DNA from: Candidatus Poribacteria bacterium
Lineage (GTDB): Bacteria > Poribacteria > WGA-4E > WGA-3G
NCBI GenBank assembly: GCA_022827225.1
Contig: JAJDTJ010000044.1
Location: forward strand, 1-64,000
DNA length: 64,000 nucleotides
Direction: 5' to 3'
Shown here: positions 26,205 to 33,784 of the stretch, in pieces
Numbering within the stretch: the first letter of the stretch is position 1
Layout: each line of letters begins with the position of its first letter
The notes under the pieces: generated by a model
What the model was told of the DNA's origin: nothing
Seen by the model: only the letters and a program-made list of their open reading frames with translations
Databases searched by the model: none
Program-made: the position numbers and the translations under genes

Positions 26205-27464
26205 ATGAGCAACACCGCTACAGTCTACTCCCGTGCTTGGTACGGAGATGAAGAACTAACACTGAATTTCCCAAACGGTTGGGAAGTGGAGATATTAGGT
26301 CCCAAAGACGCACCTGAACTTTCCGACGCGCAGATCGAGAAGACATTTGCGCAACCGATCGGCACCCTACGTATTTCGGAACTCGCGAACGGCAAAAAGA
26401 GTGCCGCAATCGTTGTTGATGACCTCAGCCGTCCGACCCCAGCAGCGAGAGTGATCCCGTTTCTCCTACGCGAGTTAGCCGCGGCAGGTGTCCCGAAATC
26501 CGAGATCCGGTTTGTTGTCGGCGGCGGTTCGCACCGACCCCTCACCGATGAAGAAGTCGCTAAGAAACTTGGTGCAGATATCGCAGCCGAATATGAAGCC
26601 ACGAGCCACGACTTTATGAGCGGTGATCTACGCGCATTGGGCAGCCTTGATAACGGAATGCCGATCTATCTCAACCGTGTCGTCGCCGATGCCGATTTCA
26701 AGGTCTGCCTCGGCGGTATCTATCCCCACGGTGCCGTCGGTTTCGGCGGCGGCGCTAAACTCGTCGTTCCCGGCATCGCGGGGTTCGCAACCATGTTCTA
26801 TTTCCATACCTTCTCACCGAGCCGCGGGCATGCAGTCATCGAAAAAAAGAAAAGCGAACCCGATCATCGAGATTTCGCTGAAGCTGCGGCACGTATCCTC
26901 GGACTTGATGTCATTGTCAATACCGTGCTCAATAACCACCGTGAAATCTGTGGATTGTTTGTCGGCGATTTTATACAGGCACACCGTGAAGGGGCACACT
27001 TCGCTCTGGACACTTACGGCACAGAGATACCGGAAGCGAGTCGAAAAGAGACCGATCTCGTTGTACTGAATTGTTACCCGCTCGATAGCGACCCGATCCA
27101 GACGGGGAAGGCGTTGTGGGCAACGCATTATTTCCAGAAAGCCTATAAGATGGCACTCAACCCCGCAAGCGATGGCATCTGCTACCACGGACTCTTCGAC
27201 CAGATAGATTATAACCGTTTCCTCGAACAGAAAGCGGAGAGAACAGAATCTGAACTCCCGACACCGAAACTCGGTACACAAGATCAACTGCACGTCTGGT
27301 CGGAACATTTCTTAGTCGATGATTTTTACAAGAAGCATCGCGGCGCATGCCTCTTTCGCGACCTTGACGAACTGATCGCCTTGTTCGCTGAGAAACTACC
27401 ACCACACGCGAAGGTCGCTGTCCTACCGTCCGCCGGGATTCAGGTGTTAGCACCGGAGAAATAG
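26205..27464 (+). CDS. LarA-family (DUF2088) racemase/epimerase, copy 2
   Basis: 419 aa from ATG 26205 (GGAG 7 nt ahead); a possible GTG at 26148 would add 19 residues and has no ribosome site. It is a paralog of the preceding gene with the same cofactor residues: GGGSHRPL, YPHGAVGFGGGAKLVVPG and MFYFHTFS. A stretch of about 77 bp (25315-25391 versus 26649-26725) is identical in both genes although the flanks have diverged, which suggests gene conversion. The stop abuts the dctQ start (TAGATG). The two may form a heteromer or act on different substrates. Confidence 0.85.
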   Translation: MSNTATVYSRAWYGDEELTLNFPNGWEVEILGPKDAPELSDAQIEKTFAQPIGTLRISELANGKKSAAIVVDDLSRPTPAARVIPFLLRELAAAGVPKSEIRFVVGGGSHRPLTDEEVAKKLGADIAAEYEATSHDFMSGDLRALGSLDNGMPIYLNRVVADADFKVCLGGIYPHGAVGFGGGAKLVVPGIAGFATMFYFHTFSPSRGHAVIEKKKSEPDHRDFAEAAARILGLDVIVNTVLNNHREICGLFVGDFIQAHREGAHFALDTYGTEIPEASRKETDLVVLNCYPLDSDPIQTGKALWATHYFQKAYKMALNPASDGICYHGLFDQIDYNRFLEQKAERTESELPTPKLGTQDQLHVWSEHFLVDDFYKKHRGACLFRDLDELIALFAEKLPPHAKVAVLPSAGIQVLAPEK

Positions 27465-28007
27465 ATGCAAATACAAAAAGATAGGCACACTGAGAACTCT
27501 ATCCTGCAAAACACGAATGCGTTCCTCGGTAAAGTCGAAACAGGTTTCCTATGCCTTATTATCGCAATGATGATTGGGCTGGCGATCCTTAAGATCGTCA
27601 TGCGGTACGTGTTTAGTGCAAGTCTGTTGTGGAGCGATATGATGCTTCAGCATTTAACGCTCTGGCTCTGTTTCTTCGGCGCCGCGCTCGCCACCTGTGA
27701 ACGCCGGCATATTAGCATTGATGTGCTCAGTCGGATCCTGCCAGGAAAGATTACACGCTGGACGAACCTCGTTATTGATGCAACCGCTCTCGTCGTCGTC
27801 GCGATCTTAGCGTATTACGGCTTCCTCTTCCTCGGCGATGAACAGACAAGCGAGGCTGTCCTAATCGGAAGCGTCCCGTTATGGTGGGCAAAGACGATTA
27901 TCCCCTACGGCTTCGTTCTCATCGGTATCCATATCGTGCTACAGATCGGCATCACCCTAACGCAGCGTGAAGACACACCCGACACTGTGGAAGGAGAAGC
28001 AGACTGA
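27465..28007 (+). CDS. dctQ: TRAP transporter small membrane subunit (DctQ-like)
   Basis: 180 aa, four membrane helices. FLCLIIAMMIGLAILKIVMRYVFSASLLWSDMM and the HLTLWLCFFGAALATCERRHISIDVL segment fit DctQ. It bridges DctM and the periplasmic binding protein in Na+- or H+-coupled uptake of carboxylates and sugar acids. GGAG lies within the end of the upstream gene. No DctP binding protein is in this operon, so it must be encoded elsewhere. Confidence 0.88.
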   Translation: MQIQKDRHTENSILQNTNAFLGKVETGFLCLIIAMMIGLAILKIVMRYVFSASLLWSDMMLQHLTLWLCFFGAALATCERRHISIDVLSRILPGKITRWTNLVIDATALVVVAILAYYGFLFLGDEQTSEAVLIGSVPLWWAKTIIPYGFVLIGIHIVLQIGITLTQREDTPDTVEGEAD

Positions 28008-29293
28008 TGGGACTACTCATTGGTATCGGACTGGTCGGTTTCGCACTGCTCGGTGGCGCGCTTTTCGTCTTACTCGGCGGCGCTTCGATTATCGGGTACG
28101 CCATGGCTGGCGAACCGATCTCGACGATCCTCATCGACTTCAACCGTCTCACACGGAACTCGACAATCCTTATTATCCCGCTTTTCACATTTGCAGGATA
28201 CATCATCGCTGAGGGAAAAGCACCGCAGCGTTTAGTTGCATTCGCACGGGCAAGTGTCGGTTGGCTACCCGGCGGCATCGCCGTGGTCGTCCTCGTTACC
28301 TGCGCCTTCTTTACCACCTTCACAGGCGCATCCGGTGTAACCATTGTCGCACTCGGCGGATTGACCTATCCCATACTCCGGCAAACCTATAACGAGAAAT
28401 TTTCGCTCGGATTGATAACGGCTTCCGGAAGCATCGGACTCCTATTCCCACCGAGTGTTCCCCTGATCCTCTATGCAATTGTCGCACAGGTTCGTATTGA
28501 TACGATGTTCCTCGCCGGTATTATTCCCGGCCTGATCATTCTCAGCGTTCTGAGTGCCTACTGCTGTGGATGGAGTTTCTTCAAAAAGACGGAGACGACA
28601 CCGTTTGATGGGAAAGTTTTTCTGCGAACGCTCTGGGATGCAAAGTGGGAAATACTGCTGCCGTTTGTCGTGCTCGGCGGTTATCTATCCGGGATTGTTA
28701 CGCTCGATGAAGCCGCAGCACTAACGGTCATCTATGCCTGCGTTGTAGAGATCGTCATCCACCGCTCGATTTCGTTGAAGATGTTGCCACGCATCGTTAA
28801 AGAGAGTACCGTCCTTGTCGGTGCAATCCTTATCATCCTCGGTATCGCTTTAGGATTGACCAACTACCTCATCACGCTTGACGTACCGACGACAGTTCTC
28901 GACTGGATACAATCGACAACGGAAAGCCGGATTATTACGCTCATCGGACTCAATATCTTCTTACTCATCGTCGGGTGTCTGATGGACATCTTCTCAGCGA
29001 TAATTATTGTCGTGCCGTTGCTGCTGCCTATCGCAGAACAATTTGGGATTGACAAGGCACACCTCGGTATCATCGTCCTGACGAACCTTGAGATCGGATA
29101 TTTGACACCGCCAGTCGGGATGAACCTCTTCATCTCCAGTATGAAGTTTGACCGGTCTGTTGTGATGCTTTACCGTTCGGTGCTGCTATTCATCGCACTG
29201 TTGCTGGTCGCACTCGTGTTGGTGACATACATTCCAGACCTAAGTCTCTGGCTCCCGCGTGTGTTGGGCAAAACATCGGCACCCCTTTTCTGA
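28007..29293 (+). CDS. dctM: TRAP transporter large permease (DctM-like)
   Basis: 428 aa, about twelve hydrophobic segments, normal length. IPLFTFAGYIIAEGKAPQRLV, FFTTFTGASGVTIVALGGLTYP and GSIGLLFPPSVPLILYA are conserved DctM blocks. The start overlaps the dctQ stop (TGATG) with AGGAG ahead. It is the transport subunit driving substrate entry by ion gradient. It is the last gene of the kdsB-pyrG-larA-larA-dctQ-dctM operon and is followed by a long hairpin. Confidence 0.93.
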   Translation: MGLLIGIGLVGFALLGGALFVLLGGASIIGYAMAGEPISTILIDFNRLTRNSTILIIPLFTFAGYIIAEGKAPQRLVAFARASVGWLPGGIAVVVLVTCAFFTTFTGASGVTIVALGGLTYPILRQTYNEKFSLGLITASGSIGLLFPPSVPLILYAIVAQVRIDTMFLAGIIPGLIILSVLSAYCCGWSFFKKTETTPFDGKVFLRTLWDAKWEILLPFVVLGGYLSGIVTLDEAAALTVIYACVVEIVIHRSISLKMLPRIVKESTVLVGAILIILGIALGLTNYLITLDVPTTVLDWIQSTTESRIITLIGLNIFLLIVGCLMDIFSAIIIVVPLLLPIAEQFGIDKAHLGIIVLTNLEIGYLTPPVGMNLFISSMKFDRSVVMLYRSVLLFIALLLVALVLVTYIPDLSLWLPRVLGKTSAPLF

Positions 29294-29311
29294 CGTAGGG
29301 GATAAATAGCA

Positions 29312-29350
29312 TTGGCACACCAATACCAAATATCGGTATCCGTGTGCCAA
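29312..29350. terminator. hairpin between convergent dctM and ferredoxin genes
   Basis: TTGGCACAC (29312-29320) pairs with GTGTGCCAA (29342-29350), with inner ATACC/GGTAT. It may terminate both convergent operons, but no T-tract is present. A second copy lies at 29660-29694. Confidence 0.5.
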
Positions 29351-29361
29351 TCCGTTGCTAT

Positions 29362-29625
29362 CTATTCAAAATACTCCGCGTTGATGTCTATATAATCTTC
29401 CCACTCTTCCGGGACTTCATCCTCTATAAAGATAGCCTCAACCGGACATTCTGGTTCACAGACACTACAATCGATGCACTCCTCCGGATCAATGTAGAGT
29501 TGGTTAACCTCTTCAAATTCATCGGATGCGTCAGTCGGGTGCGGGTGAATGCAATCCACCGGGCAAACATCAACACACGCGCTGTCTTTTACATCAATAC
29601 AGGGCTCACAAATTACGTAAGTCAT
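29362..29625 (-). CDS. 7Fe-type ferredoxin (copy 2)
   Basis: 87 aa from ATG 29625, with AGGAG ahead; a longer in-frame start at 29664 would run back into the intergenic hairpin. MTYVICEPCIDVKDSACVDVC followed by PVDC matches FdxA-type ferredoxins that hold one 3Fe-4S and one 4Fe-4S centre, and CIDCSVCEPECPVEA is the second cluster motif. An additional Cys replaces the Thr normally at position 6. It is highly acidic, as expected for an electron carrier. It differs from the upstream copy at about 12 of 87 positions. Confidence 0.88.
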   Translation of the reverse strand: MTYVICEPCIDVKDSACVDVCPVDCIHPHPTDASDEFEEVNQLYIDPEECIDCSVCEPECPVEAIFIEDEVPEEWEDYIDINAEYFE

Positions 29626-29659
29626 TTTTTTCTCCTTTTTTTGTGTTTTTTGGTCGGTC

Positions 29660-29694
29660 GGCACACCAACGCCAAATACCGGTATCTGTGTGCC
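29660..29694. repeat. hairpin, second copy, in the ferredoxin tandem duplication
   Basis: GGCACAC (29660-29666) pairs with GTGTGCC (29688-29694), inner ATACCGGTAT. It matches the hairpin at 29312-29350; the duplicated unit (hairpin plus ferredoxin) is about 347 bp. Confidence 0.6.
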
Positions 29695-29707
29695 AACCCG
29701 TTGCTAT

Positions 29708-29971
29708 CTATTGAAAATAATCTGCGTTGATATCTATATAATCTTCCCACTCTTCCGGGACTTCATCCTCTATAAAAATAGCCTCAACGGGACATACCGG
29801 TTCACAAACACCACAGTCGATGCATTCTTCTGGATCAATGTAGAGTTGATTTACCGTTTCATATTCATCGGCTGCATTGGTCGGATGTGGGTGAATGCAA
29901 TCCACCGGGCATATTTCAGCACAAGCGTTGTCTTTTACATCAATGCAGGGTTCACAAATCACGTACGTCAT
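29708..29971 (-). CDS. 7Fe-type ferredoxin (copy 1)
   Basis: 87 aa. ICEPCIDVKDNACAEICPVDC and CIDCGVCEPVCPVEA carry the two cluster motifs of FdxA-type ferredoxins. AGGAG precedes the ATG. It starts 10 bp after the stop of the repeat-family protein 29982-30725, so it is very likely co-transcribed with it. Its redox partner is not identifiable; no oxidoreductase is encoded beside it. Confidence 0.88.
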   Translation of the reverse strand: MTYVICEPCIDVKDNACAEICPVDCIHPHPTNAADEYETVNQLYIDPEECIDCGVCEPVCPVEAIFIEDEVPEEWEDYIDINADYFQ

Positions 29972-29981
29972 TTTTTCTCCT

Positions 29982-30725
29982 TTATAGGACCGGTAAAGAG
30001 GTAACTACATGAGCAGATTCCCAATGAATCTCTGGGTTCTCGGCATCCTTTGAATACGAATAACCCCCTTGGACGTAGCCGATCCCTACCATTATCTCTA
30101 AACGATAGGTGAGTTCTTTCGCCTCAGCGATGTCTATCTCATCTTCGGCGTTCTTCTGCAGTTCAAAGCCTCTATGGAGCAATTTTACCTGCAATCCGTG
30201 TCCTTTTAAAGCAGACGTAAGACGATTTGTCAACGCTTCAAACTGTGGAAACGCGATCTCAGTACTATCTTCCGCTTGCCATAGATTAAAACCGTGGTGG
30301 CGCACTGAAACATCTAAATCCTCTTTTTCTAATAGAGCTTCCAGTTCTACCATATCATCATCGCGATAGTCCACTCCGTTATCTGCAAGGACTTCCAAGT
30401 CAAAACCCCAATCGACGACATCCAAGGGCAGCGACTGCTCTGTGATTAAGGATTTCAGGAGCTCCTTAATTTCTGGGACACGGTGTGTCTCTAAGGCGAG
30501 AAGTGTTATCCCTTTCTCCACGTTAGCAGCGGACTGCCCAACGTAGACAGAGCGGCTCCTACTGCACCCGTTCATCCATCGTTTCACGACTTCATCTATC
30601 CTGGATTGTGTCGGGCCATCTGACTTCTCACTAACCAATTGAGGCCCCCTATCAAAAGCAATCAGCGGCAGTTCGAGTTCGGCAATTATGGGGTCTAATA
30701 ATTCTTTGACATCATTTGGGTTCAC
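29982..30725 (-). CDS. uncharacterised GF-x-L repeat protein B
   Basis: 247 aa, soluble, acidic. I do not recognise a family. It opens MNPNDVKELLDPIIAELELP, like its upstream paralog, and carries short repeats of the form (h)(h)xxGFxLxx: DVVDWGFDLEVL (102-113), VSVRHHGFNLWQ (139-150) and KLLHRGFELQK (181-191). The first 60 residues look like a helix-turn-helix or winged-helix segment (SRIDEVVKRWMNG). The end, YVQGGYSYSKDAENPEIHWESA, is also shared with the paralog. Position between an ECF sigma factor and ferredoxins hints at a regulatory or redox role; this is speculation. Confidence 0.65.
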   Translation of the reverse strand: MNPNDVKELLDPIIAELELPLIAFDRGPQLVSEKSDGPTQSRIDEVVKRWMNGCSRSRSVYVGQSAANVEKGITLLALETHRVPEIKELLKSLITEQSLPLDVVDWGFDLEVLADNGVDYRDDDMVELEALLEKEDLDVSVRHHGFNLWQAEDSTEIAFPQFEALTNRLTSALKGHGLQVKLLHRGFELQKNAEDEIDIAEAKELTYRLEIMVGIGYVQGGYSYSKDAENPEIHWESAHVVTSLPVL

Positions 30726-30773
30726 GGTTCTTCTCCTTTCGTCAAATCAGTTTTTGTTCGTTCCGCAGTTAAT

Positions 30774-31481
30774 TCAACGCCGCGGATAACGCCATAAAGA
30801 GACGCAGATACTCGCACCTATCCAGTTCGTTTCCGAGGCATTGTCACTGTTCGCGTATTCGTAGGCATTCAGTACATAATTGATCCCAAAGGTGGTATCT
30901 ATCTGTTCGGCAAGTTTTTTAACTTCCGAAAGAGGTATTTCAACTTCCGCACGCTTTTCGAGCTGGAAACCCCGATGCAACATTTTCGCCTTGACACTTC
31001 TCTCCTTTAGTAAAACCTCAAAGCGATCGGTAACCCGCTCAAGTTGCGAGGGGTCTACCACAGTGTCTTCCCGCTTCTCCAGTCGGAAACTCCCGTGAAG
31101 AATTTTGACCGGGTAAGGCATTGCATTATCTTCCGCCAGCGTAATCAATCGGAAACCGCAATCGTTAAAACGGATGGGCAGCCCCTGTTCCGTTATCACA
31201 GATTCAAGGAGACCTTCAATCGCTGAAGCTTCGAGCAATTCCTTGGCGGGTGAGACGGCATCGGTCTCGGTATAGAACTCCATGATTCCCGGTTGCCCAG
31301 GCGGGAGCACGTGGATTTTACCATCCTTATTCCATTGGTTGATAACATCCCTAATACGTGCCCTTGTCGTAGAATACTTTGCTTCTAAATCTTGGGAGGG
31401 TGCTATATCAACAACGTCAATCGGAAGACCTTCCTCCACAATTAAAATTTTTAGCAGCTCCTTGACATCCTTCGGTGCCAT
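30774..31481 (-). CDS. uncharacterised GF-x-L repeat protein A
   Basis: 235 aa, paralog of the next gene (48 bp apart). No known family recognised. The N-terminus MAPKDVKELLKILIVEEGLP matches the paralog and TRARIRDVINQWNKDGKIHVL suggests a small DNA-binding-like helical unit. Repeats: IRFNDCGFRLI (103-113), KILHGSFRLEK (126-136), KMLHRGFQLEK (166-176). AGGAGG precedes the ATG. It lies 87 bp after the sigma factor gene on the same strand. Confidence 0.65.
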   Translation of the reverse strand: MAPKDVKELLKILIVEEGLPIDVVDIAPSQDLEAKYSTTRARIRDVINQWNKDGKIHVLPPGQPGIMEFYTETDAVSPAKELLEASAIEGLLESVITEQGLPIRFNDCGFRLITLAEDNAMPYPVKILHGSFRLEKREDTVVDPSQLERVTDRFEVLLKERSVKAKMLHRGFQLEKRAEVEIPLSEVKKLAEQIDTTFGINYVLNAYEYANSDNASETNWIGASICVSLWRYPRR

Positions 31482-31568
31482 GTCGCACCTCCTTTCAGTG
31501 AATTAAGAATGTAAATCGGCAGAAAAGGTTACATAGAACAGGCGAATTTTCTTGATATGCCACATTTT

Positions 31569-32162
31569 CTAATCCTTATCCGGAAACAGGTAGTCAAACT
31601 CGCCCGGATATTCCGATCTCATCCAATCAACCAATTTTACTTTAGCACGATGCAACCGCACCTTCGTCGCCGACGCGCTAATCCCTAAAGTTTCGGCAAT
31701 CTCTTCGAGCGTCATGTTCTCTAATCGCAGTTCAAACGCACGCCGTTCTGATTCCGGCAGCCGCTGCGCCAAAGTGCGGACGATCGCCATCTGCTCTTCA
31801 GCAATAATCGATTCCACAGGCGATCGATGCTCAGGTTCTATCCGATGCGTCTCAAAAATTGCGTCAACAGGATCCGTTTCTACGTTTCGCCGGCTTTCTC
31901 TGATATGTGCAGCGATAAGTTGCCTCGCAATGCTGAACATCCAACTCGAAAACTTCTTCCGATCCCGAAGCGTTCCGAGATGTGTATGCACCTTGATAAA
32001 CGTCTCTTGCATCAGATCCTGCGCCGTCTCCCAACTGCCGACACGTCTATAGAAAAAATTGAGAAGCGACATCTCATAACGATGATAAAGGATTTCAAAA
32101 GCACCTTCATCTTCATCGTCTAAACTTTGATGTACCAATTCTTCATCACGTGACACATCCAT
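31569..32162 (-). CDS. ECF-type RNA polymerase sigma factor
   Basis: 197 aa. Region 2 is visible in LNFFYRRVGSWETAQDLMQE followed by TFIKVHTHL and KKFSSWMFSIARQL; region 4 is LPESERRAFELRLENMTLEE followed by IAETLGISASATKVRLHRAKVKL, a complete helix-turn-helix. The linker carries an acidic insertion (VETDPVDAIFETHRIEPEH). No anti-sigma factor is adjacent. It may direct transcription of the downstream repeat-family and ferredoxin genes, but no matching promoter motif was verified. Confidence 0.9.
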   Translation of the reverse strand: MDVSRDEELVHQSLDDEDEGAFEILYHRYEMSLLNFFYRRVGSWETAQDLMQETFIKVHTHLGTLRDRKKFSSWMFSIARQLIAAHIRESRRNVETDPVDAIFETHRIEPEHRSPVESIIAEEQMAIVRTLAQRLPESERRAFELRLENMTLEEIAETLGISASATKVRLHRAKVKLVDWMRSEYPGEFDYLFPDKD

Positions 32163-32212
32163 TGCCGTTACACTCCGCCTACTTGATCAAGATATTCTCA
32201 GGTATAGTATAA

Positions 32213-33535
32213 CTAACCCTTCTCACCCTCTATTTCCATTGCAACAAGTTCGTCTAAGAGAGAACCTCTCGCTTTAACCGAGATCACCTTACCTTCCCGA
32301 TCTATCAGAAACGGCGCAGGGATACTGCGGACACCATACTGCTCCACGAGATGACCAGACCATTTTTGACCGTCGAAAATGTGTCGCCACGGCATCTCAT
32401 TCTCATGGATGTAGGCACGCAACATCGCCTCGTCTTCATCCAAACTCACACCGATAACCTCAAAACCTTTGTCGTGGTATTTCTCATACACCCTTTTGAT
32501 TCTCGGTATCTCTCCGAGGCAGGGACCGCACCACACCGCCCAGAAATCGATGAGAACAACTTTGCCGCGATACTCAGCAAGCGAAATAGGGTTACCCTCA
32601 AGGTCAACAACGGGTGAGGAAAAATCGGGTAACACCTGACCCTCCCACCCCAAACTGGGGTCTACTTTGAGCTTATAGGCTTTGGCAAGTTCAGCATTTC
32701 CTAACCGTTCATGGATGTTCGCTAACCCATCTAAAGCGCTCCTGTCATTTTCATCCTGTTCCAACTGCTTTTCAAAAATCGCTTGCGCCGCCTTGAGCAC
32801 CTTCTCCCTCGCCGCACTGTTTCCCAAGGCTTCGTGGATTTCGGTCAACATACGGACGGTATGCCAATCGTCAGGCGTTTTCGCCAACTGTTCTTCAAAA
32901 ACAACCCCAATCTTTTCCATCACTGCTGTCCACCGTTCATAGAGTGGATCACCGCTTTCAAGCTGCTCGTAAAAATCGTTGGGTCTTGATGTGACGTACA
33001 AGTAATCATAGCAACACCGGAATAGCCACTGGTACAAAGTCGGTTTTTCACCCGCGCGGTACCCTTCAAATAGTCCTTCAAGCGCGATAACGGCTTTATC
33101 AAAGTAGAGCGGATCAATCCCTGATTTTATAAACGCTAAATAGCAGAGTGCCACATCGCTCGGCAGCAGCAGCGTAGCTTTTTCCGACAGCGTCCAGAAT
33201 TTATCGGGCGGTATGTCGTAGTTCCACCCTGCCAACACGATTGTCAAAAACTTTGCAGCGGCACCGTTATCGGGGTCCGTTTCCAGTGCGCGTTCCGCGT
33301 GTTCTCGCAATTTTTGACGCATATCCTCAGGAAACCGCCAGATATACTCATTCCATATCAAATCGGGCGGAAGGAGCGTTTTTCCATCAACAACCCCTGC
33401 ATCAATTTTTGCCTCAAAGTAGGCAACCAATCTTTCCTGAACATCGGCAGCAATCTCCCAGTCAGCGTTTGAAAGCCCTCGGTTTTCAAACGTATCAAGA
33501 AATGCATCCCAGACATCTACACTGTTTCCTTTCAC
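32213..33535 (-). CDS. TPR-containing thioredoxin-like protein (TlpA/AhpC-TSA type)
   Basis: 440 aa. The first 290 residues are helical with TPR-like repeats (NDRSALDGLANIHERLGNAELAKAYKL); the C-terminal 140 are a redoxin domain, LIDFWAVWCGPCLGEIPRIK with C336 and C339, and SIPAPFLIDREGKVI holding the cis-proline. No signal peptide is seen, unlike most TlpA proteins, so it may act in the cytoplasm. It ends 50 bp upstream of the sigma factor gene. Together with the ferredoxins downstream the cluster has a redox flavour. Confidence 0.85.
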   Translation of the reverse strand: MKGNSVDVWDAFLDTFENRGLSNADWEIAADVQERLVAYFEAKIDAGVVDGKTLLPPDLIWNEYIWRFPEDMRQKLREHAERALETDPDNGAAAKFLTIVLAGWNYDIPPDKFWTLSEKATLLLPSDVALCYLAFIKSGIDPLYFDKAVIALEGLFEGYRAGEKPTLYQWLFRCCYDYLYVTSRPNDFYEQLESGDPLYERWTAVMEKIGVVFEEQLAKTPDDWHTVRMLTEIHEALGNSAAREKVLKAAQAIFEKQLEQDENDRSALDGLANIHERLGNAELAKAYKLKVDPSLGWEGQVLPDFSSPVVDLEGNPISLAEYRGKVVLIDFWAVWCGPCLGEIPRIKRVYEKYHDKGFEVIGVSLDEDEAMLRAYIHENEMPWRHIFDGQKWSGHLVEQYGVRSIPAPFLIDREGKVISVKARGSLLDELVAMEIEGEKG

Positions 33536-33560
33536 GGTTCACCTCCAAATTTCCTTTCTC

Positions 33561-33631
33561 TTTTGTAGCATAGACTGTTAGTCTGTGCGTGTGTTCTTTT
33601 GTAGCATAGGAAACCGTTAGTCTCCTGTGCC
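33561..33631. repeat. two adjacent hairpin repeats (TAGCATAG family)
   Basis: TAGCATAGACT-GTT-AGTCTGTG (33566-33587) and TAGCATAGGA-AACCGTTAG-TCTCCTGTG (33602-33629), each preceded by TTTTG. They are members of the dispersed hairpin family. Confidence 0.6.
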
Positions 33632-33784
33632 TGTTTTTGTATCGTAAGTTAAGAATGCGAAACACCCAAAAAGGTTACATAAAAAAGGAGCACATCCACC
33701 AATAGCTGACAGTTGATCGCTAATTACTGCATTCTTTTCCATTTTATGATATAATTTTATAAACTGTCTAACAGACCACACAAT

